A stretch of 64,000 bases of DNA. It comes from Pinus tabuliformis. Its lineage: Eukaryota; Streptophyta; Pinopsida; Pinales; Pinaceae. Position numbers and translations under genes: made by a program. The stretch spans positions 822,841,503 through 822,905,502 of the forward strand of contig CM062819.1 of NCBI GenBank assembly GCA_031772625.1. Direction: 5' to 3'. The notes beneath the pieces are model-generated. The model was not told the DNA's origin and did no database searches. It saw only the letters and a program-made list of their open reading frames with translations. The stretch's first letter is position 1. Every line of letters begins with the position of its first letter. Shown here piece after piece: positions 22,675 through 33,361 of the stretch.

Positions 22675-23054
22675 TCGCATTTCCCCGTTTCCAAAATTTG
22701 GGGGGTCATGTTTCGTACCCGTGCTCGTTTTGGAAACTCGTACCCGTTTCCCCATTTCGTGCAACCTTGTTGCAAACTGTAGCAAAGAAATGAAAGGGTC
22801 TGTGATCTTCTTGTGAGATCTAAGCTCTCCCACCAATCATTGTGACCTTTTTGGGAGCATATATATCATGTTTTCTCCAAAAAAGCCACTAATTTGAAAT
22901 AACCATGGATCCAATCCTTCAACCTCTTAAGCATGATGAATATAGAAGCAAACACAATATCTCCAATCTTCAATAATGATAGATGTGTGTACTCTTTATA
23001 GATGGTGAGGGATTGGTATAGTTTGGTACAAAATTGCAAATATGTTATGCACCA

Positions 23055-23384
23055 TCAATAAACTCTGCCATCCAACTCATAACTGAAATAAATAGGTTTA
23101 TGTGCCAACTTCAAAGAATGAACAATGCATGTTGTCCAAAATAATTGTTGATATTTAGTTTCCTCATTCAACTTGACAAGCTTGCTGACAAGAGCTTTAC
23201 TTATGCCATATTGCACACAAGAATCAACACCTACTTCTTCCATCACTAAAAAGAACAACTCACCCATAAAATTTATATCCATGTATTTTCCAAGATCTTC
23301 CACTCTTTCAAGAAGATCAATCCCCTCTTTGATGCTACTGTGAAGAAATTGACGAGAGTATGGTATGATGGGCCCATCCATCAA
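23055..23384 (-). pseudogene. hAT transposase relic (DUF659-like)
   Basis: A 109-codon frame shows a weak DUF659-like pattern: start MMDGPIIPYSRQFL, then YMDINFMGELFFLVMEEVG, VSKLVKLNEETKYQQLFWTT and CIVHSLKLAHKPI. The FWTT-C-x2-H-x-L-L signature is the counterpart of FWTTCAARCIDLML in the transposase at 9757-10934. The N-terminal finger and C-terminal dimerisation parts were not recognised near it, so it is a fragment. It is too diverged to assign to the same family. Confidence 0.5.
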
Positions 23385-23399
23385 CTAGCAACAATTATA

Positions 23400-25433
23400 A
23401 CTTGGCCCCACCCCCACTTCTATCATATGTCTTCTTCAAGAACAAGAGGAGTATCTTAACCTCTTCATGCCCTAGTTGTTCTCACCACCTTCCCCAAGCC
23501 AACGTTATCATCTCTTTTAGTACCCTTTCATTCAATTAGAGACACTTCTTCACATGCTCTAATTCATCTACCTAGAAGACCCAGCAAATGGTACTTGACT
23601 CACTGGTAGGTGCTATTGAATTCAACTTAGAAAAAATTATGTGTCCAAATAATGTGTCCTTCCCCGAACCTCGCCCTTAGGCCCTAGTCTTCTAGTTACA
23701 TATTTCTAAAATGAGTTTTTTCGCTCACTAAGTTGTCTTGTTCTTTGCAATGTTTTGGATAGAAATGGTTGTTGTATTTGAAACAATGGAACAATGATAG
23801 TGGTGGATGGAATAAGAGGAGTGTGGAGAACATGAACACGAACATTCTTCCCTTTATTTACCTTTAGCAGCAATACTTTGTGATTGAGTCATGATTTCCT
23901 TATTTGCAAGCTCCTTGAGGCAAACAAAGAATAAACAATGACAAAAGAGACATGGTGGATTGAGGTTTAAAGTTCTGAACAAACCCATGAGTGAGTTTTG
24001 CATGTTGATGTCTTAACACAATATGCCCATTCGTCAGACATGCACATGACATGTGTCCCAAGATTATGCAACATTCAAATGCCCAGTGTCCATGAGGATT
24101 GAAACAAGGACACAAAACACTTGGCCTAAAAGGACAGCATCTTGCAACTTAAATGCAAAGTTGAAGTTGAGTGATGGATCAATCAAAGTGAGTTAGGTTG
24201 TAAGCAATGTTTCATGTTGGGTTATAAAGATTAAAATCCTATCAACTAAGGCAAGAATTTGGGGTTGGTTCCCATGAAAACTATGTCATGTCTTTGTTTA
24301 TAATTAGAATACCATGTTTTCCTATAAATAAAAATGAGAAAGAGATACAGAGAGAGAGACAAGAAGAATCAAACAAGGCCAAGATGACAAGCATTCAGTT
24401 GGGAAATATAAACGTAAAGGTTATGTGGATGGATTTCCAAAAGCATCTCAATATATTTCTTTAGAAGTCTGAAACATTACAATTTTTGTGGGCCTTTTTT
24501 GGATGCTCTTGTCAATGATTAATAAACATTCTACAATTGGGGTTTCTTTTCAATTTGAAATGCTTTTGATGAACACCCGCAAGCAGCAACTATTCAATGT
24601 GAGACATTACAATGTGGTGGAAGCATGTTACAAGAGCATAACTTTGGCTAAGCAGTTGCAACAAGGGATAACTGTTCTGTCAAAGTTACCCAGGACTTGC
24701 ACCTGGCTCCACTTGCAAATACTGGCACAAGCATAGCACTAGCACATGCACAAGTGGCCTACAAGAGGCAAACATCTTGTTGGGGAAACTTGAAACTTGA
24801 ACGCTGCAAGTCCCCTTGACATTATAGAGAGATTTTCAAAAATGCCGCATCCATTTTTTATTTCAACATTTCACACCAGACTACTGTGGTTCATCAGGAA
24901 AGAAAGAATTGGTAATTTTATACTCTTAAAAGCTTATTTCTAGATCTGTGAGGTCACATTTAAAGGAGACAAACTCCTAAAAATGGTAATTTTTTTGGTG
25001 GAACTCCAAACGCCCTTCTACATTTCTTCCTGAAGCTTTGAAGTTTAAAGGCTACTACTGGCTTAGAGAAATTATCAAGTTCCCGAGCCATTGAGTATGG
25101 ATATGGATACCACTGGTCTCGTACTAGCAACCCAATCGAACATTTTTCTGAAAGTGCTTCGAGAAACATGCCCCGAGAACCTACACCACATGTAACAGAC
25201 TTCCGTTTAGCTTAAGATGACAAGTCGCCTCAGACTTGTACCCGGCCTCAACATTTTGAATCTCATGTCATTTGGGCGGTTCGCACGACAGTGAACAATA
25301 AACCTGGTGGTTGGCTTAAAGGTCTTTTAACCTCACCAGTAAAAAATAAAAATAAAAAACCCACGGCCCAACCCCCAAATAGCCACCAACCAATCAGAAA
25401 TTTGAGACAAACAACAGAACGTAAAAAAGAAGT
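23400..25433. other. Unassigned DNA, possibly intron of the downstream host gene
   Basis: There is a (GA)n run at 24345-24361 and otherwise no coding signature. If the exon at 25436-26170 belongs to a working gene, this stretch is the start of its first intron. I looked on the minus strand for a continuation of the TPR repeats and found none in this window. Confidence 0.4.
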
Positions 25434-25435
25434 AC

Positions 25436-26170
25436 CTGAAGAGCTTGAATGGAGAAAGGCTCGATCTCAAGAAGTTCTCGAAAACCCCGCTTGGCTTCGT
25501 CCAGCTGGCCTTTAACCTCATGTAGCTGAGCCTTAACAAGCCTCCACTGCAAGTCATAAGGCTCCAAAAACATCAACCTCTCTACAATTTTCATAGCTTT
25601 ATCGGTGTCCCCTTTACTCATCCGAGAATACAGAACCACCTTGAGAGCCTGCACATCTTTGGGATGGGTTTTCAGATGCTCAATCACCTTTTTCTCTTTT
25701 TCCTCCAATTTAGCTTTCGGATGCCCCCACTTATCATACAACTCTGTAGGACTTACCGCCGGCGCTGATAAGGCCGGCCTGCAAAACCTCCCGCTGGCAT
25801 TTAATACAAAGACAGCAGCCGCAATCAGAAGCAGACTAACTCTACCTATTTCTTGCTTGACCTCAGTTCTGTTGCTATTCCCTTCCTGCTGTAACATAGA
25901 AACCCAGTTGCTAATCCTTCCGAGCTTGCATTGCAACCTCTGTATTGGGTTTTCTGGGGTTTGTGCGGGGGCATTGTGATGGGATGACAATGCCCTTACC
26001 TTGTATCCAAGTCTGGGGAAGATATTTAACGGTCTGCCAATGCAAAGGGACTTTGGGATTCGAAGAGCGTTTACGCTGGGCTTGCTTTCGTGCGGTTGCA
26101 GTTGCGGGATTCCTGGATTTCCTGGAGATCCCACTACCAGACTCACTGCCAAACCTTCCATTCCTACCAT
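25436..26170 (-). CDS. First exon of a plastid TPR protein, SLOW GREEN 1-like (partial gene)
   Basis: A 245-codon exon starts at ATG 26168-26170. An in-frame TAG lies two codons upstream and the start context (aaATGG) is good. Residues 1-60 are rich in Ser, Pro and Arg with few acids, like a chloroplast transit peptide. A hydrophobic stretch follows (VSLLLIAAAVFVLNASG, about 110-127), then tetratricopeptide-type helices (LEEKEKKVIEHLKTHPKDVQ, ALKVVLYSRMSKGDTDKAMK, LFLEPYD-like, LVKAQLHEVKGQLDEAKRGF). The pattern resembles SLOW GREEN 1, a TPR protein needed for chloroplast development. The exon ends ...CTTCAG|GTACTT, a normal donor (GT at 25434-25435). Later exons are not in view, so the gene either has a very long first intron or is broken. 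Codon use and lack of stops fit a living gene. Confidence 0.65.
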
Positions 26171-26570
26171 TTCCTAAAACCCTGCTCCCAGGTTATAAAC
26201 CCTCTATAATCTCTGTGGAGAAAGCGTCCAAATTCAAATCCTATCACATACCCGACAACGTGAGCCGGAATTGAGCACATAACAATGTTCCTTTTTAACT
26301 ATGGGTCAGCTTGTTTATGGCATGGAAGAATCATTTATCACTAAATGTAATAATGATATTAATATTAATATTAAATCAATCTTAAAATATATCAACAATA
26401 TATAGATTTTTTATTTTACATTAAAAATTATTAAGAATGGAATTATACGAGAAAATGATTGATGAAGAAGTAAATTAAATCATGAATAGAATTAATTTTA
26501 GAAGAATTTTGTTGGTAGTTTTATACAGAGAAAGAAAGAAAATTATTTTAACGTTCACAAGGTTAAAAAT
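26171..26570. other. Upstream region of the TPR gene
   Basis: AT-rich DNA that would hold the promoter. I cannot point to a convincing TATA box, and no other gene is present. Confidence 0.4.
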
Positions 26571-26816
26571 AGCTTACAGGACAGATTGCTTATTCATCTA
26601 GTTGATGTATTTGGCATTTTTTCTGTGAAGCCTCACAATAAACACTCTTAGTTTCTCGACAAACCCCTCGCTAAATAGATTATCCCAAGAGTAGCTTATG
26701 GGACAGATTGCTTCTTCATCTAGTTGATTATTTGGCCCTTTTTCTGTGAAGCCTCACAATAAACGCTCCCAGTTTCTCGACAAACCCCTTGCTAAACAGA
26801 TTATCCCAAGAGCTAG
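26571..26816. repeat. 122 bp tandem duplication at the 3' end of an RTE LINE
   Basis: agcttacaggacagattgct (26571) recurs as agcttatgggacagattgct (26693), and the following 120 bases match with a few changes. The duplicated part encodes the last residues of the LINE ORF (minus strand). Confidence 0.8.
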
Positions 26817-27540
26817 CTGCTAGAATATCTGGATAACTTTCTCTGTTGTCTTTGAAGGCCTCGCATTCTAAAATGAAATGTTTTTTTGTTTCCACTTTTC
26901 TGGAAGACAAAGAAAATATAATCTTTCCTCCCACACTTCTTTTGGCCTTTTCCAGTGTCCTGTTTCACAACGGAGTTGATGAGAAGTAGTCCTTAACTGA
27001 GCAATAAGAATTTTGGCTCTCCAAAAAATATTAGTCTCTATGTATGCTTTTTGTTGATGGTTATGAGTGGGGTTAAACACTTCAATATAGTACTTTCTCC
27101 TTCTCCCTAGCTCCTTATCCCTAGTACGCTTGTGTAACTTATCCATGACAAAAGCTTTTGTCTCTTCACTGTTTATGGGACACGCATTCAAGAAAATACC
27201 CCATTTAATAAACCACTTGTTATTTTGCTGCATCCAAATCCTTTTTCTTTTGTGCAATATGTCATTAAAGACAATCTTATGCCATCTACCCTCTTCCATT
27301 TGCTCATTTTTTTAAATACTTCATGACTTGCACCATAGCAATTGCTTCAATAGGGGCAGTGCTTGTTTCACTTAACAAGATAGCATAAGGAACTGCACTT
27401 TTAATTTTGAATTTATTTGTAATCAAACACTTCTGAATTTTCTCAATTTGTTTCCACTGCATGTCAAATGTACTGCTAACCCACAGTTCACAACCATGGA
27501 GAATCACCGGAATCACTAGAAGCCCAAAAAGAGTTTGAGT
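26728..27540 (-). pseudogene. RTE-type LINE reverse transcriptase, C-terminal relic
   Basis: Minus-strand frames give, in order, VILHGCELWVSSTF and WKQIEKIQKCLITNKFKIKS with PYAILLSETSTAPIEAIAMV (27516-27304), a cysteine-poor linker (27299-26870), and KKHFILECEAFKDNRE with a short tail (26934-26728). The series PV-LHG-E-W, then I-KIQK, then P-PIE-IAM is typical of the region after the RT domain in plant RTE LINEs. The RT core itself is absent and frames are broken, so this is a 5'-truncated dead copy. Confidence 0.7.
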
Positions 27541-27691
27541 GGTTTTACATTCCCATAACTCTACCTCTCTACACCTATTTTAAAAAGCGTAAAATTCTTT
27601 CCAACCCCCCAAAGTTCTTTTCTTTCTACAACCATCCCAGCTTAGATTTTTGTCGAGGTATTTGTAATCTGCAACTTCTTCCATTTGACAG

Positions 27692-28412
27692 TTTCCACAT
27701 AGAGATCAATTACGGTTACAAATTTTGATTTTATTTTCATTTGTACGAGTTAAGTGAGTTAAGTGAGTTAAGTGATAAAGGTATAGGGGCATATTTATCT
27801 CATAGAAGGGCATTTGATCTCAATGGTTACCTTTGACATCATGGTCGATAGATCCAACATGAAGTTGAATGGCATGAATCTTAATTGCAACGAATTTTTC
27901 CCTGGAGAATTTTAGCACAATAGATGCTTGAGGGATATGGCCATGGTGGTCAACTCATCTCAAAGAGAATTGAATTTCCAAATTTTTTTGATGATCTATG
28001 TGGGAGGAGGCATCCATTGTTACGATGGTCTCAGGCTGGACGTCACTTACTGCCTTCTTAGCGTACATAATTTAACAACGTTGGCTACCGTAGGTGGCCC
28101 AAACAAATGAAATAAGGTTATGAAACAATATTCCCTCACCATAATCTCTCGTGGGAATACTAATAGTTGGATTGAGCATCTACCTATGTCTAAACCGACA
28201 AAAGTTCGATCTCATGGAAATGAAACAAAAGAAGTTGTTGCAGAGATATGTATCGTTGATCTCAAGAACAACACTGAATTTTTTCAACATGTCAGTATTC
28301 CACTGGGAATTTCGCGATATCTAACGTGATTGGCGAAGGAGGTTTCAACACCACTTACCGGGGGCGCTGCCGAACAAATCGTGTGAAAGGTGGTAAAAAT
28401 TGATTTGATGGG
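27692..28412. repeat. Dispersed repeat, copy A (about 720 bp)
   Basis: It matches 57248-57964 in the same orientation along its full length, with substitutions and small indels. A 10-base motif gagttaagtg is triplicated here (27746-27772) but not in copy B. Short open frames in both copies are interrupted at different places. I do not recognise the family. Confidence 0.75.
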
Positions 28413-29053
28413 AACTAATTTAACAATAGACTTAACCATTTCAAGCAAAGAATTAGTCTGTGTTGTAGTAAAAAAACAACAAATTCTACCACATTTTACC
28501 CTACAATATATATAACAATCTTAATGCTTAAAAACCCATAATGGAAAAGCAAAATCACTAAATCATGAATCAAAGCAAGAAGAAATTCAGAGTCATAAAT
28601 GATCAAATGTGATGTTGTTTTAAGAGGTAACACTAGATCGCTTGAAAGGGATTAATTAAGTCCAGTTCGAGCAAAATGGAGCTTGTCTAAGAACCTTGAT
28701 GGCTTAAATGGGGGATAAACATACTAATATTCAAAACTTGGAATTTGAAAGGGTAAAGGTGACACCTAAACCCCATCTCAAGTCAAGGTAAGCACGAAGA
28801 GACCAAAGCATCAATTTTTCGGCAATAAAGTTGTTGATCAAACCTAATCATTGAGGTTTCGACCACTGATTTGCATATTTCTAAGTAAATAGAAATACCC
28901 ACTATGAAAGGGGAAGAAAGGATGAATCCAAAATTCCAAACCTAGGTTTAAACCTTGCAAGTGCCACATTAAAACAAATATGAAACCCTTCAAAAATACA
29001 TACAACCCTTGTCACATAACAAGAGAAAATTAAGGCCAAGTTCCAAAAGTCGT
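28413..29053. other. Unassigned intergenic DNA
   Basis: AT-rich, with no gene or clear repeat. Confidence 0.4.
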
Positions 29054-29095
29054 GGCAACTACATCATCCAAACACTTTTGGTCAGCGCTAAATGG
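29054..29095 (+). repeat. 42 bp pararetrovirus-like tag before a truncated LINE
   Basis: gcaactacatcatccaaaca and the following bases match 32992-33033 of the viral copy with four mismatches (tcatctaaacacttatggtc there). It sits directly upstream of the L1 relic on the same strand. Confidence 0.6.
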
Positions 29096-30960
29096 TCCCA
29101 TTAGAAGACTGGATAAGAAACCCAATTAAGAAAAAAGGGAATGTTTATGTTGTTTGGAAGGCTACCATAGACGCTTTCAAGATCATTGAGCAAGGATTGT
29201 CCTGGCAGGTTGGGAACGGGGAGAACCTTTGAATAGGGAAAGATCCCTGGGTAGGCTGTAATGAAAATTTTGCACTATCCCTAGACCTTATTAGGCATCT
29301 AGATTCCAAAGGAGTTTATTTCCTCAACCAAGTCGAGAAACAAGGTCACTCATCTATTTGGGGACAAGTGTGGCTATCAGGGGAGGAATTGGATCTGTTG
29401 CCCCAATGGTGGGATGAATGGAAGATTTATACTCAAGAGCTCTCCAAGTCAAATGTGAGATTGAGAGACAGACCGGATCAGTTGGTGTGGGCCCATGCAG
29501 AATCCGGGTCCTACTCCCCAAAATTTGGATATAAATTCCTTATGTCAAAGAAAGGATGGGGGAACCCGGATTGGTGGGCCAAACATCTGTGGAAGCTTAA
29601 ATGCCCTGCAAAAGCTAGACTTTTCTTCTGGTGCATTCTCAAGCGAAAGGTTCCAACATGGGACATCCTTCAAGCCAGATATAAGTCAGGACCGGGGAGA
29701 TGCTCGCTATGCAAAAACGATTCCGAAACAATAAGGCATCTATTTATAGATTGTCCGGTTGTTAAAAGAGTGTGGTTGGAGGTTGGGAAGCTCATCCAAA
29801 AGAATGTAGTATGGGAAGGGGAATTATTCTCAGATGTTTGGCAAAAATGGTGGCATCTTTATCCGGAAGGGAACTTGCGGAATTTACCTTGCATCATAGC
29901 ATGGGGCATCTGGATAGCCAGGAACAAGAGTATTTTTTTGGATAAGCACACCCCTTTTGAGGCTATTGCAATTCAATGTACTTCTATATGTACCAATATC
30001 CCTGAGCCTGATACAGAGAATGTGCCTAGACAAGTTATTGAGGAACAAATTAAGGAAGGCATACTGTGGGCATATTTCGATGGGGCATCCCAGAACAACA
30101 GAGCAAGAGTCGAGCTGGTAATTCACATAAACCAAAACAGGTGCCTGAAGGCCTCTGTGGACCTAGGAACTGGTACAAATAATTTCGCGCAGTTGTCTGC
30201 TCTAAAACTACTTTTATGCTAGCTTATTCACAAGAACATCTTCACAGTTCAGATCTTCGGGGACTCACTGAATGTTATAAAATGGTTTAATGGGCAAAGC
30301 AGATGTCAAAACTATATCTTATTACCTTTATTAGAAGAGACAAAACAGTTAAAGCACTCCTTTAATGTTTTTTCTCTTTGCCACATCTACAGGGATCGCA
30401 ATGATACAACAGACAGGCTTTCTAAAGAGGGTTTGCAACAAGATATGGGCAGTTGGAGAATAGTGGATGAGGACCAGGGAGAGATCCATGTGTCGGATCA
30501 ACCACCTTATTCATAGCCAGATTACTCTATGGACTTTTCAGGCTTTTTGCACAGCTTGAAATTTGTTTACAACAACTATTGTGATGTTTATCTCGTTTGT
30601 CACTGTTTTCATAAACTGTTTTTCAGACTTCTGTTGGTTTTTGTTCCACTTCCTATTTGGGTTGTTTTCCTCTATGAGGAGACCCTGGAAGTGGATGCAT
30701 CGTTTTTTATCCTCTCATGGAGACTTGCAGAATTAGTTTAAAAACTGATATATACTGGTTATTTTGAGCTGGAGACAGGGGTTGTTTTCCTTGATATGAG
30801 GAGGTCCATGTTTTCAAATCAGTGGTCTATCCTTTTCCCTCATGTTTTTGGACAAGACTGATAGGCACATCCTGTGGAGCTCTATGATTTTCAAATCATA
30901 CAGCAAATTGAATGCTTAGGCATATACTATGTAACTTTTTATTTTGGTTATAAAAAGTTC
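29096..30960 (+). mobile_element. 5'-truncated L1-type LINE
   Basis: Only the 3' part of ORF2 and a non-coding tail remain. The coding part ends at TAG 30514-30516. The tail to about 30960 contains two similar segments with gttgttttcctctatgagga-like text (about 30660 and 30780). There is no long poly-A tract, so the 3' end is approximate. Confidence 0.6.
29100..30516 (+). pseudogene. L1 LINE ORF2 C-terminal part (zf-RVT and RNase H)
   Basis: One frame from about 29170 gives SWQVGNGENL, a stop at about 29229, then GKDPWVG and an ORF from 29368. It has the zf-RVT signature (WKLKCPAKARLFFWCILKRK, CSLCKNDSETIRHLFIDCPV) and an RNase H domain starting WAYFDGASQNN. After a TAG at 30220-30222 the same frame continues with IFGDSLNVIKW and a final HIYRDRNDTTDRLSKEG to the stop at 30514. 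Endonuclease and RT are missing. RNase H domains follow RT in many plant L1 elements. It is inactive because of truncation and two in-frame stops. Confidence 0.8.
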
Positions 30961-31539
30961 AATTTTTTCTTTGGAAAAGAAAAACCATAAACACAACCTT
31001 GAGGGAAGACCATCAACACAACCTCGAGGGGAAAAAACTAATAATATGAATAGAGAGCCATCAACACAGTGAGTTGTTTTTCAAATGATAAAACTTAACT
31101 TTTTAAGACTACTTTGGATGCTTTTTGTTGATATTTACAGTTTGAAAGATTATTATTTGTAAAGAAATAATATTTATAAGAATGAGAATAATATACAACA
31201 TGAAATTTATATGACAAAACTTTAAAAGTTATTAGTTAAATATTCATGGATTCATGAGCAAGGTAAAGTATTTTATTGATCAAGAAGGATCTTACAATCA
31301 GGTTTACAACCCATTCAACTCTAAGCTTTATTTATATATTGAAATAAACATTGTTACATTCACTATGAAAACTATCACTAGTGTTTTAAACCAACATCAT
31401 TAGATTAACGACAAAATTTTTCTCAAAAGAAGCTGGCAAATGTTGTACAATGTTTCCAGTGTTATAATCTGAGTGAGGTTCGTTGCTTTTCTTGTGACCC
31501 ATGCATGATACTTTGTCGAACCTTTCTAAGGTGGGTACT
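30961..31539. other. Unassigned AT-rich DNA
   Basis: Contains a short repeated phrase (ccatcaacacaacctcgagg-like, about 30990-31070). No gene was seen. Confidence 0.4.
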
Positions 31540-32070
31540 TTACTTTTGTTTCGTCTTTGATCCTGCCCAGAGAAATCTGCTGCAAATCCTTCTTATTTTC
31601 TCCAGGATGCCTTTAGGAACCCAAGTTAAGGTTACCCAATAAACTGGAATTGCTAGAAGGACAGATTTAATAAGGGTCAGCCTTCCAGCCCTTGAAAGCC
31701 ACTTGAAACTCCAATGAGTAATTCTAGCTTCTATCTTTGCTATTATCCAGTTCCAACCCTGATTCTGATAAGCATTTGGTTTCAACCAGAACCCCAGATA
31801 TTTGAATTGATCATCAAGTTTATGAACATAAAAGGCTAAAACAGTTGAAATTTGGGTTATCTCCTGCCTGTTAAAACCTTCCAGGATCAGCTGAGATTTC
31901 CTATGGTTTACTTGCATTCCTGTGGCTTTCATGAAAAGATCTAAAATCCTCTTGAGTTCCTTTATTTCATTTATGTTACCATTACCGAAGAGTAAAATAT
32001 CATCTACAAATAGTAGATGAGAAATAAACATATTTATCGCCACTTCCAAACCTCTTATAGCTCCATCCCT
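31540..32070 (-). pseudogene. L1-type LINE reverse transcriptase fragment
   Basis: A 169-codon frame with the RT active-site motif FVDDILLFGNG near its start, then NHRKSQLILEG, YLGFWLKPN, WKWLSRAGRLTLIKSVL-like text and FLWAGSKTKQK, the order found from the RT palm to the thumb of plant L1 elements. Both ends are cut. It lies just left of the viral locus, on the opposite strand to the full LINE at 36638-42588, and is clearly a different copy. Confidence 0.75.
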
Positions 32071-32639
32071 TTTTTCCTTTTGTACTATATCTCCGGATTT
32101 CTTAAGAACCTTTCATACCATTAAAATATTATTAAAAAACAACAATAACACGCAAAATATGTATTAATGGCTTTTTAAAAAAATTGTTGTATAATGTGTT
32201 GATGGCTTTTAAAAAAAGGGTGTAATATATGTGTTGATGGCTCTTTGATTGTTGTTATCATTAGCTTTAATAAAATGTATCAAATGTCTTCAAAATTCTC
32301 ATGAATCTCTCTTACTACTCCCTTTAAAAGAATTAAAATTAAAATATCTTCAAATTTCTCATAAATCTGGTTAGCTAGAAGGTGCAAAATATCTTCAATT
32401 TTTTTTAAATACTCTCTTTTGTAATGAAATGGGTGAACGAATATGTTCTAAAAAAATATCTTTCAATATGTTCTAAAAAAATATCTTTCAATGCCTTAGA
32501 TATCATATTTATGCATTTGAACGTGTTTCTCCTCGTATTTAAGTGGATATAGTATGTTCTAAACAATTATCTTTTAGATTTTACATGATTCGGAAATTTT
32601 AAGTGGCTGTAATATGTTCTCCCTGTGTTGCCTTTGAAG
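32071..32639. other. AT-rich left flank of the viral locus
   Basis: Short tandem phrases (tatgttctaaaaaaatatctttcaatg-like, twice near 32430-32490) and no gene. Bases 32576-32604 resemble 56018-56046 at the other end of the locus. Confidence 0.45.
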
Positions 32640-32697
32640 CCCCTATGTTGTTGTTGCAAGCTTCGTTGAAGCCACTTATTCTCAGTGGAACCTCCAA

Positions 32698-33330
32698 ATA
32701 CCTGATGACTGTAAGAAGCTTGCAGTCATGGAAATGCAAAAAAAAATTACTTTAATGGATGGATGTCCAAAGCACAAAATTAGTGCTCAATTGATGAAGG
32801 CTATGCTAAATTGGCATATTTTTACTCATCCAAAGGCTGAAGAGTTTGGTCTAAGTCATTCAGTTTAAGATAAGATCAGACTATCACTAAAATGGAAACA
32901 ATTCATGGAAGACACTAATACCTGAATTTCATTCTATTCATGGATGTAGAAGAAACAGTCAGAAATAATCATGATGACTGATTCCGAAGCAACTACATCA
33001 TCTAAACACTTATGGTCAGCACTAAATGGTGACAAGGTTGAAACTCCAACCACATTCCCTTCTTACAAAGGAATAGTCCTAGGAAAAGGCCAGAATTCTG
33101 CTAAGGCCATCCCACTAGTATTAAAAGATGACATGCTCTAGGCATTGATGGCAAAATACAAAAAGCCAGCAAACAACTAAACTGGACTAACACAGTTGTC
33201 ACAGGGCTAGAGATGAATGTAGCCAAATTTGTAGAAGTAAAAGAACAATTCAATACAGTTCAAGTTTCTATTAATGATATAAATAAATCTTTGAATGATG
33301 TATAGTATTCCACAACAGTGGTCAAAGGTT
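32698..33330 (+). pseudogene. Viral movement-protein region, C-terminal remnant (copy 1)
   Basis: It is the counterpart of 53480-52870 on the minus strand, with readable phrases such as MDGCPKHKISAQ, HPKAEEFGLSHS and MMTDSEATTSSKH. Stops occur at several places (for example TTTAAG-to-TAA near 32866 and a TAG near 33138), which copy 2 lacks. A leader scrap (gttgttgttgcaagcttcgt at 32647) is joined directly upstream, so the bulk of the movement protein was lost in one deletion. Confidence 0.7.
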
Positions 33331-33361
33331 ATGTCAGAGAATCTCTAATGAAGCTGAAAAT

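Larger units (their letters stand above)
21688..22769. mobile_element. Non-autonomous hAT-type element, 1082 bp
   Basis: It is flanked by a perfect 8 bp duplication TTGCAAAC (21680-21687 and 22770-22777). The left end begins CTAAGTTGCATGAAATG. The right end, reverse-complemented, begins CAAGGTTGCACGAAATG (14 of 17 identical). Just inside both ends are G/C-rich subterminal repeats with gtttcc, cgtacc and ggaaac motifs, so the first 190 bases contain many short inverted repeats. No transposase is encoded. The interior holds an inverted repeat (22030-22125), a short duplicated segment (about 22270-22435) and a TA microsatellite (22640-22674). Confidence 0.8.

Noticed and set aside
24488-24736. 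An 82-codon frame upstream of the TPR exon as a possible gene
   Set aside because: No recognisable motif. It lies on the opposite strand in what is probably intron DNA, and its length is within chance in this composition.
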